Source: Candidatus Gottesmanbacteria bacterium (GTDB lineage Bacteria; Patescibacteriota; Microgenomatia; UBA10105; UBA927). Taken from it: a stretch of DNA of 11,205 nucleotides. The stretch lies in assembly GCA_016199185.1 (NCBI GenBank), contig JACQHE010000051.1:1-11205 (forward strand), given 5' to 3'. The position numbers and the translations under genes were made by a program. Under the pieces are notes generated by a model. The model was not told the origin of the DNA. It worked only from the letters and a program-made list of their open reading frames with translations, and did no database searches. Below, one piece after another: positions 5,326 to 11,205 of the stretch; positions within the stretch are counted from its first letter, which is position 1; the number at the start of each line of letters is the position of its first letter.

Positions 5326-5722
5326 CTCCCAGCCGCCAAAGGGCAGTGACGATAAACGTGATGACGAGTGATACAACGATAAGCGTCCACGTATACGGTA
5401 ACGCAACGTCCGGCACCACAAAGCCGCCTGCCAAGATGCCCGGAAATATCCACGGCACGAGACTCACGTTGGGCACGAATACGGTCCACAGGTACAAGAC
5501 CGCCACATTGACCAGCCACCCAAGAAGGCCGAGCGTGAGGATGTTGATAGGAAGGAAGATAAGGGAAAGGAGCGGCTTAAGGAGCATCATCATGATCGTG
5601 AGCATAAATCCGGCCGAGAGCATGCCCCAGAGGTTTCCGGAGATCGACAGTGCCGGGATCATAGTACTCGTCAGCCATAATGCAAAGACGTGGTAAACGA
5701 CCGAGCGCAGAAGACGTTTCAT
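5318..5722 (-). CDS. Phage-holin-4/YvlD-family small membrane protein
   Basis: A 134-aa, very hydrophobic protein with four predicted TM helices: about 3-22, 31-57, 61-84 and 111-128. The KPLLSLIFLPINILTLGLLG segment (49-68) is the recognisable core of the family named phage holin family 4 or YvlD. Despite the name, chromosomal members are not known lysis proteins; the Bacillus relative belongs to an envelope-stress regulon, and the biochemical role is unknown. The start codon overlaps the uvrC stop as ATGA (5722-5719), and the stop TAG (5320-5318) lies inside the start region of the yvcK-like gene. The gene is thus locked between two others by overlaps on both sides, suggesting strict co-translation. 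It has no visible ribosome binding site of its own. Confidence 0.8.
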   Translation of the reverse strand: MKRLLRSVVYHVFALWLTSTMIPALSISGNLWGMLSAGFMLTIMMMLLKPLLSLIFLPINILTLGLLGWLVNVAVLYLWTVFVPNVSLVPWIFPGILAGGFVVPDVALPYTWTLIVVSLVITFIVTALWRLGDE

Positions 5723-6981
5723 ACGTATTTGGATCGTAGCATTGTGTGGTATCGTTTGGCAAATCGGTGGGCTTCATCGCGGATGTGTTCTACAAGTTGT
5801 AGCGCTCCGCTTGCCGCTTGAAGTCGAAGAACGGTAAAACCTTCGTCCTTGGGAATGACAATTTCCTCAAACCGCTTCGCAAGTCCAATGACGGGAATGT
5901 CCTTTGCTAGGTGCATGGCGGTAGCAACTTGAGGTTTTCCTCCGTCGACGATAAGCAGATCCGGCTTAGGCCATTCCCAATGGGCAAATCTTCGCTTGAT
6001 CACTTCTGCCATCATGCCCACGTCGTTGGGTCTTGGTGGGGTTGCTTTTATACGGAATCTCCGATAGTGATCCGTGTCCGGTATTCCATCAGTGAACACG
6101 ACTAGAGAACCGGTTGACCATTTTCCTTGCAGTGTAGAGATATCGATGCACTCTATTCGTTTAAGGGATGACAAATGGAGAATTCGGGAAAGATCCGTAA
6201 TTCGTTGGGTTGCCTTATCTGCATACACATCCGGTTCAAACGTGTGCGTGAGAAGACTCCGTAAGGCATCCAGCTGTTTTTTATATTCTCCTGCTTGTTC
6301 ATAATCCATTCTGTCTGCACACAGCGTCATAGATTGTTCAAGTTGACTTCGCACACGTGCTGCTTTTCCGGATAATAGGAGTGCAATGCGCTTGAGGTTT
6401 TTTCGATACACACGGGCAAGTTCTGGAGTGTGTATCGTACTTGGGCAGGGGCGGCAAAGCCCGAGGTGCGTATAAAAACAAGGCTTTCCGTCGCGGCGTT
6501 TCTGGGTGCAGTAGGGAATTATGTGACGAACGGACTGCATGAGCTTTCGCGCGATCCTACCTGATTGGAACGGGCCAAACACGGTTTTATCGTGTGAACG
6601 ATCTAATGCTTGTTTTCTCGCAAAAAGTATTCGAGGAAGCTTTTCATTGAGTGTTATCGCAATATATAAAGGGCTTTTGTCGTCACGGGCGGCGGCATTG
6701 TACTTGGGGAGGTATGTGCGTATGAGGTTTGCCTCGAGAAGCAAAGCGTCAAACTCGCTATCCGTCGGGATGGTTTTGATGGAGGTGATTTGCGAAACAA
6801 GAAGAGGCGTTTTGGCGCCCACGGCATCATCACGGGAAAAATATTGCCGGACGCGATTTCGTAAATTTTTGGCTTTCCCGACGTAGAGAACCGTGCCCTC
6901 CCGATCGTAATAGAGATACACGCCCGGTCTCGCCGTCAGTGTTTGCGGTGTTTTTTGAAAGGTTTGGCCAAAAATATCCAT
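5719..6981 (-). CDS. uvrC: UvrC, excinuclease ABC subunit C (compact, no C-terminal HhH domain)
   Basis: A 420-aa UvrC, the subunit that makes both incisions in nucleotide excision repair on UvrB-DNA complexes. In order: GIY-YIG domain (20-95; GVYLYY, LYVG, Arg41, Glu83 in LLLEANLI); RDDKSPLYI (99-107); Cys-containing CFYTHLGLCRPCP (168-180); UVR motif for UvrB contact (about 212-245); and the RNase H-like 5'-incision domain with Asp280 (ECIDIS), Asp346 (IVDGG) and His405 (RDEAH). The protein stops about 15 residues after RDEAH, so the tandem helix-hairpin-helix DNA-binding domain that gives usual UvrCs about 600 residues is absent. The usual His after DIS is Thr283. ATG 6981 matches the family start; the frame extends to 7032 inside the upstream gene. 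It overlaps the transglutaminase gene by 46 bp and has only a weak ribosome binding site, so coupling is likely. Confidence 0.95.
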   Translation of the reverse strand: MDIFGQTFQKTPQTLTARPGVYLYYDREGTVLYVGKAKNLRNRVRQYFSRDDAVGAKTPLLVSQITSIKTIPTDSEFDALLLEANLIRTYLPKYNAAARDDKSPLYIAITLNEKLPRILFARKQALDRSHDKTVFGPFQSGRIARKLMQSVRHIIPYCTQKRRDGKPCFYTHLGLCRPCPSTIHTPELARVYRKNLKRIALLLSGKAARVRSQLEQSMTLCADRMDYEQAGEYKKQLDALRSLLTHTFEPDVYADKATQRITDLSRILHLSSLKRIECIDISTLQGKWSTGSLVVFTDGIPDTDHYRRFRIKATPPRPNDVGMMAEVIKRRFAHWEWPKPDLLIVDGGKPQVATAMHLAKDIPVIGLAKRFEEIVIPKDEGFTVLRLQAASGALQLVEHIRDEAHRFAKRYHTMLRSKYV

Positions 6982-8756
6982 AGCAGTACGCCCAGGCTTC
7001 CGATGATACCGGAAACGGACAGATAAAGCCATGATATGGGCTGGATGTTGAAGGAGCGAGTGACGGTGCGCTCCCCGGCCGTAAGCGTGATCGTCCCCCT
7101 GCCTTTGGGGGTAGAAGCCGGTACAGCAATGCTGATGGGAATCGTGAGCGTGGAGAATGGGCCAATGCTTTGGTTGTCTTTTGAGATCGTGTAGGGAAAC
7201 GGCTCGGCGTCCACGCGGAGGGCCACGCCGGAAGCGGCAACGCCGCTCGTGTTTTCCACCGTCACGGTCCCAGAGGCACGAAAGCCTGCGGTGACAACAT
7301 TGGGAAACTCGATGCGCGGGATGATGGTAACTTGCGGCGTGGGGTTTGCTGACTCCAGAAACTCCACAATCACGTCTTTGCCCTCCTTACCCGACTCGCG
7401 ATAAAACCCGGCAGAAAGCGGCTGGGAGCTGGACACTCCGTGGACGGCAAACACGATGTGGTTAAAATCAAACGTTGTGAAGTAATCCACGCCCCCCGTC
7501 GTGTTGCCCCACGTGGGATCAACGGGAATCCACAGTCCCTTCTTCTGATCATAGTACTCCGGCCAGGCATGGAGCACATCGGAAACCAGGGACAACGGTC
7601 GGAGTTTGGCATTGGTTGTATGGGCGTAGCCGACGAGCTCCCGCGCCGGGATTCCGGCGGCACGGGCGATCGCTATAAACAAGTCCGTAAACTCCATGCA
7701 GATGGCATTTTTCGGGGTTTTGAGCGTTTCCACGGAGCCTTTACGTTTGGGCTTGGTTTTGACGCGCTCATAGTCGTAGTCAAGCGTCGCAACGACGTAG
7801 TCGTAGATGGCTTTTGGGGTCGTGTACGTCGCGGCAAGCGCTTTGATCGCCGGATCCTCGGTTTCCCAATATGGGAGGGGTTTGAGATACATTGATAGAT
7901 CATCTTGCGTTGTTGTGATATCAGGAGGTGAGAGGCTGATCGTCACGGACACGATCGCCTCAATGGAGAGCTTCTGTCCGGCGGCTACGGTATAGCGTGC
8001 CAGCCAGTTGCCGTCTTCGTCTTTGATGACCCCGGTTGGTTTAGGATTGAGCTGGTCGATGGAAACGCGCTGAAACCCGGTATCCGGGGGCAGGGCGATC
8101 TCTTGCGTTATGGCCGTCACGCCGGGATTTTCCAGATAGTATCGTAGGGTAAGTTTGGCATATTGTTTGTCCCCGTACGCTGCGCTGATGCCCCCACGCG
8201 TCATCTGGTCGCGATTCCAGCGCGTTCCGTCAGCAGGCGGTGGTTTGAGGTAGCTCATAGGACCAAAGGATGGCGGAGTCTGGACGGTAACGCTATACGT
8301 TCCCAAATCCGCGTCTTCGGTGATACCCGGAATGTTGACTTCCCAGATGCTGCCGTTTTTGGCGGCGATGTCGAGGTTTTCGTAGCGAAGAGTAAACGTG
8401 GTTTGCTTGCCCAGGCCTACCACCTGCTTATTAAATGCAAGGAGTATCTCGGTTTTTCCGTCGTTTTGCGTGATCGTGGGAGTAATGGTGCCGCCGTCAT
8501 CGCGGGCGATGATGTTTTTGACATTGAGCGTATCAAGAAGAATCGTGTACTGTTTGGGGTACAGGTTGGTCTGGCGATTGATGAGGCTCACCGTCTGGGT
8601 GACGATGGTTGCGCCCGTTGGGGCGATCGCGTATGAGACATCGTAGTTGGCAGTAAACTCACCGGCCGCCCACGCCACATGGCGGGGCGGAATAATCCAA
8701 TAACCCAATAAACAAATAATCAAATAAACAAATGTATGTAAAAGAGTATTTTTCAT
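6936..8756 (-). CDS. Transglutaminase-like cysteine protease-fold protein, membrane-anchored at both ends
   Basis: A 606-aa predicted extracytoplasmic protein. Residues 4-22 form a signal peptide or TM anchor, with a possible cleavage region at AWAAGE (28-33). A beta-rich region of unknown family (about 33-280) follows. The transglutaminase-like domain (about 300-430) has a full catalytic triad: Cys353 in NAICMEF, His396 in LHAWPEY, and Asp413 in WIPVDPTWG. An Ig/CARDB-like region (about 475-570) and a C-terminal TM (576-597) with a basic KPFKKHRKH tail end the chain. The catalytic domain should face outward. Members act as proteases, transglutaminases or amidases; the reaction here is unknown. 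ATG 8756 follows a 55-bp gap after uvrA with a weak AGG. Its place between uvrA and uvrC is unrelated to repair by sequence and may only reflect shared transcription. Confidence 0.85.
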   Translation of the reverse strand: MKNTLLHTFVYLIICLLGYWIIPPRHVAWAAGEFTANYDVSYAIAPTGATIVTQTVSLINRQTNLYPKQYTILLDTLNVKNIIARDDGGTITPTITQNDGKTEILLAFNKQVVGLGKQTTFTLRYENLDIAAKNGSIWEVNIPGITEDADLGTYSVTVQTPPSFGPMSYLKPPPADGTRWNRDQMTRGGISAAYGDKQYAKLTLRYYLENPGVTAITQEIALPPDTGFQRVSIDQLNPKPTGVIKDEDGNWLARYTVAAGQKLSIEAIVSVTISLSPPDITTTQDDLSMYLKPLPYWETEDPAIKALAATYTTPKAIYDYVVATLDYDYERVKTKPKRKGSVETLKTPKNAICMEFTDLFIAIARAAGIPARELVGYAHTTNAKLRPLSLVSDVLHAWPEYYDQKKGLWIPVDPTWGNTTGGVDYFTTFDFNHIVFAVHGVSSSQPLSAGFYRESGKEGKDVIVEFLESANPTPQVTIIPRIEFPNVVTAGFRASGTVTVENTSGVAASGVALRVDAEPFPYTISKDNQSIGPFSTLTIPISIAVPASTPKGRGTITLTAGERTVTRSFNIQPISWLYLSVSGIIGSLGVLLWIFLAKPFKKHRKH

Positions 8757-8761
8757 TTGCC

Positions 8762-8810
8762 TATTGGTAGTATTGGTAGTATTGGTAGTATTTGTAATTG
8801 GTAGTATTTG
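8762..8810. repeat. 9-bp tandem repeat TATTGGTAG between uvrA and the transglutaminase gene
   Basis: TATTGGTAG occurs three times without a break at 8762-8770, 8771-8779 and 8780-8788. Diverged copies follow to about 8810 (TTGGTAG again at 8798-8804). This fills almost the whole 55-bp space between the two genes and, on the coding strand, forms the leader just before ATG 8756 as CTACCAATA units. Such a slippage-prone array next to a start codon may vary in copy number between strains. Confidence 0.85.
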
Positions 8811-8811
8811 A

Positions 8812-11205
8812 TTATTGTAGTATCTTCTTCAAAAATTGTCCCGTATACGATTCCTTCACTCGCGTGATCTCCCTGGGCGTGCCAGCGGCGATTAGCTGCC
8901 CACCGTCGTCTCCTCCCTCCGGACCCAGGTCGATCACCCAGTCGGCGTTTTTGATGATATCGAGGTTATGCTCAATGACGATGACGGTATTGCCCAAGGC
9001 CGTCAGCCGATGAAGGACGGTGAGGAGCTTCTGGAGATCCTCAAAATGCAGTCCTGTCGTTGGTTCATCTAATATATACACGGTTTTACCCGTTGCCCGT
9101 TTGGAAAGTTCCGTCGCAAGTTTTACGCGCTGGGCCTCGCCTCCGGAGAGCGTGGGGGCAGGCTGGCCCATCCGGATGTAAGAGAGACCCACGTCTACGA
9201 TCGTTTGAAGTTTGGTAACGAGCGCCCCGTGGTGCCGGAAAAGCGCGAGCCCCTCTTCCACGGTCATGGCTAAAACGTCGGCCACGGACTTGCCGTGGAA
9301 GGCGACCTCGAGCGTCTCGGGGTTATAGCGGCTGCCGTGGCAGACCTCACACGTCACGTAGACGTCGGAAAGGAATTGCATCTCAATTTTTTTCTGCCCC
9401 TCTCCTTCGCATGCTTCGCATCTGCCCCCTTTTACATTGAAGGAGAATCTGCCCGGTTGGTAGCCGCGAAGCCGTGACTCGGAAAGCGACGCATAGAGTT
9501 CACGGATATAGGTGAAGGCGCCGGTGTACGTCGCCGGATTACTCCTCGGAGTTCTGCCGATGGGAGATTGGTCTATGAGAATGGCTTTATCCACGAGCTC
9601 CGGGCCTTCGAGTCTGTCATGGGAGCCTACATCAAGACGTGTCAACGGATTGAAACGGTTAGCGAGGGTTGGATACAGCGTTTCAACCACGAGACTTGAC
9701 TTGCCGCTTCCGGAGACGCCGGTGATGCAAATGAAGCGGCCTAAGGGGAACGAAACGTTGATTGATTTAAGATTATTGTGAGTGGCACCACGGATGACCA
9801 ATTGGCCCGGTTCTGTCATTGCGAGCGAAAATGACAAACGAGAAATCTCCTTTTTTCCCGTCAAATACTGTGCCGTGAGTGAGTGTTTGTTTCGCTTCAC
9901 TTCTGCGACCGTCCCTTGAGCGACAACCTCTCCGCCGTGCTCTCCTGCGCCGGGTCCAAAGTCCACGAGCCAGTCAGATTCTTCCATAGTTTCCCGATCG
10001 TGTTCGACCACGATGACGGTATTGCCCAGGTCCCGTAGTTTCTGGAGCGTATGAATGAGCTTCTTGTTGTCGCGCTGATGGAGCCCGATGGAGGGTTCAT
10101 CCAGCACATAGAGGACTCCGGAGAGTCCCGAGCCGATCTGGGAGGCAAGACGAATACGTTGGGCTTCGCCGCCGGAGAGCGTGGTGGCAGTTCGAGCAAG
10201 CGTGAGATATTCAAGACCCACCGCAATAAGGAACTGGAGGCGACTCCCTATTTCCTTAACGATCGGAGTTGCGATGATTCGTTCTGTATTGCTCGTTACA
10301 CCCTCCAAGAGATGGGTTATCCACTCGTGGCCGCGATCAATGGACAACGCGGTTACCTCGGCAATGGATCGACCCATAATGCTCACGGTAAGCGCTTCCT
10401 TCTTTAATCTCGCACCATTGCAAGGTGAACATAGTTCCTCGCGCATGTATTTTTGGATTTCATCGCGGACATAATCGGATGATGATTCCTTAAACCGGCG
10501 CTTGAGTTCTCCGACGATGCCGTGAAACTGCTCGGAGATGCTGGTTTGGTCTCCGAAGCGATTTTTGCCTCGAACATGGTACCACCGATCACCAGTACCA
10601 TTGAGGAGGGCGTCGCGCTGGGTTTCGGTAAGTTTAGCCAGAGGAGCGCGCGGGTCAATGCCGTATTCTCGACAAACGGTGGTGATCACGCGAGAAAACC
10701 ACGTATCGTGGAAAAACATTTTGGCAAACGGCAGGATCCCGCCCTCGGAGATGGAAAGAATCGGGTTGATCACGCGGTCGGGATCGACGCTTAAAATCTT
10801 GCCTAAACCCGTGCATGCAGGGCATGCGCCGTGGGGAGAATTAAAAGAGAATGACCGAGGTTCAATCTCCGGCATGGAGATGCCGCAAGCCGGGCAGCTG
10901 AACGCCTCGGAGTAGAGGTGGTCGCGCGTTTCGGTCGGCTTATCCGGCAGGTTAAATCCTTTATCTCGGATTTCGGAGACGATGACGTAGCCATCGGAGA
11001 GGATCAGTGCCTGTTCGACCGCATCGGCAATTCTGGATCGGATTTTTGTGTCTTGCAGGGTTGCACCCTGCTTGGCAGGGTGCAACCCTGCCGGAAACAC
11101 CAGTTTATCTACCACCACGTCTATCGTATGCTGATTGGTTTTAATGAGGCTGATATCTTCATCAACGCCGATAAACTGCCCGTCCACGCGCAGCTGCCGG
11201 TAGCC
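8812..11205 (-). CDS. uvrA: UvrA, excinuclease ABC subunit A (5' end outside the window)
   Basis: The visible 797 residues cover most of UvrA, the ATP-dependent damage sensor that loads UvrB in nucleotide excision repair. The frame runs off the window at 11205; GTG 11187 is internal, because residues before it (GYRQLR, then VDG) are also typical UvrA. The N-terminal Walker A of the first ATPase is missing. Numbering from 11187: zinc module Cys98, 101, 122 and 125; first signature LSGGEAQRIRLA with Walker B LYVLDEPSIGLH; second Walker A GVSGSGKSS; the CEACEG...CEVCHG zinc module; second signature LSGGEAQRVKLA with YILDEPTTGLH; and C-terminal FLKKILQ. Two palindromic DNA elements lie in frame: one adds about 14 residues between VVVDKLV and RSRIADAV (11055-11091), the other encodes LSFSLAMT in the linker between ATPase halves (9814-9836). 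It leads the visible operon. Confidence 0.97.
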   Translation of the reverse strand, partial: GYRQLRVDGQFIGVDEDISLIKTNQHTIDVVVDKLVFPAGLHPAKQGATLQDTKIRSRIADAVEQALILSDGYVIVSEIRDKGFNLPDKPTETRDHLYSEAFSCPACGISMPEIEPRSFSFNSPHGACPACTGLGKILSVDPDRVINPILSISEGGILPFAKMFFHDTWFSRVITTVCREYGIDPRAPLAKLTETQRDALLNGTGDRWYHVRGKNRFGDQTSISEQFHGIVGELKRRFKESSSDYVRDEIQKYMREELCSPCNGARLKKEALTVSIMGRSIAEVTALSIDRGHEWITHLLEGVTSNTERIIATPIVKEIGSRLQFLIAVGLEYLTLARTATTLSGGEAQRIRLASQIGSGLSGVLYVLDEPSIGLHQRDNKKLIHTLQKLRDLGNTVIVVEHDRETMEESDWLVDFGPGAGEHGGEVVAQGTVAEVKRNKHSLTAQYLTGKKEISRLSFSLAMTEPGQLVIRGATHNNLKSINVSFPLGRFICITGVSGSGKSSLVVETLYPTLANRFNPLTRLDVGSHDRLEGPELVDKAILIDQSPIGRTPRSNPATYTGAFTYIRELYASLSESRLRGYQPGRFSFNVKGGRCEACEGEGQKKIEMQFLSDVYVTCEVCHGSRYNPETLEVAFHGKSVADVLAMTVEEGLALFRHHGALVTKLQTIVDVGLSYIRMGQPAPTLSGGEAQRVKLATELSKRATGKTVYILDEPTTGLHFEDLQKLLTVLHRLTALGNTVIVIEHNLDIIKNADWVIDLGPEGGDDGGQLIAAGTPREITRVKESYTGQFLKKILQ
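9814..9836. repeat. Short palindrome with TGTCATTGCGAGCGAA core inside uvrA
   Basis: TGTCATT (9814-9820) and AATGACA (9830-9836) are perfect inverted repeats around GCGAGCGAA. From general knowledge, TGTCATTGCGAGCGAA is the start of a dispersed repeat seen in many unrelated bacterial genomes. Here it is in frame, coding for part of RLSFSLAMT in the linker that joins the two ATPase halves, where UvrA sequence is variable. Confidence 0.6.
11055..11091. repeat. Nested palindromic element inserted in frame in uvrA
   Basis: GCAGGGTTGCACCCTGC (11055-11071) is followed by TTG and then its exact reverse complement GCAGGGTGCAACCCTGC (11075-11091): a 17-bp perfect inverted repeat. Each arm is itself a 7-bp palindrome (GCAGGGT/ACCCTGC). 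The element is read through on the uvrA strand as AGLHPAKQGATLQ. Typical UvrAs have only a few residues at this place, between the VVVDRLV strand and the RSRLADS helix. Confidence 0.85.

Noticed and set aside
5318..5722. Prophage holin indicating a phage remnant
   Set aside because: The holin-4 name is historical; the gene is locked into a chromosomal operon by overlaps and no other phage gene is present.

Overview
The window looks like chromosomal DNA of a small-genome bacterium, most likely a Patescibacteria/CPR member and plausibly Microgenomates. This is inferred from several things: very tight gene packing with ATGA overlaps, few strong Shine-Dalgarno sites, a compact UvrC and a compact peptide-type solute-binding protein, small stand-alone GIY-YIG proteins, and many short palindromic repeats of a kind I associate with such genomes. 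The reading frames fit the standard genetic code. No taxonomic marker such as rRNA is present, so the placement is tentative.

Left part (about 1-2750), + strand, accessory in character. A repeat-rich leader holds a perfect inverted repeat and four tandem copies of a 14-bp unit. It precedes a 90-aa GIY-YIG protein whose stop codon lies inside the next gene, tRNA-Phe(GAA). tRNA-Gly(GCC) and tRNA-Gln(UUG) follow. A palindromic repeat element then leads into a second 90-aa GIY-YIG protein. Next comes an AT-rich MFS transporter gene with an apparently leaderless GTG start, enclosed by copies of the same repeat family. A cluster of hairpins closes this part.

Right part (about 2756-11205), - strand, denser and visibly more GC-rich. 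It is one collinear run of seven genes read from right to left: uvrA (5' end beyond the window), a membrane-anchored transglutaminase-like protein, a short uvrC, a small 4-TM holin-4/YvlD-type protein, a YvcK/CofD-like gene, secG, and a membrane-anchored family-5 solute-binding protein. Apart from the 55-bp uvrA/transglutaminase gap, all junctions overlap or nearly touch, so co-transcription and translational coupling are likely. The run mixes nucleotide excision repair (UvrA, UvrC) with envelope and export functions (transglutaminase, holin-4-like, YvcK, SecG, solute-binding protein).

The most interesting theme is short palindromic DNA. A nested perfect 17-bp inverted repeat sits in frame inside uvrA and appears to add about 14 residues, much like Rickettsia palindromic elements. 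A second short palindrome lies in frame in the UvrA inter-domain linker. A TTCGACTTCGCTCA family surrounds the GIY-YIG and MFS genes and even supplies their ribosome binding sites. Whether the small GIY-YIG nucleases act on these repeats is a testable hypothesis and is not shown by the sequence.
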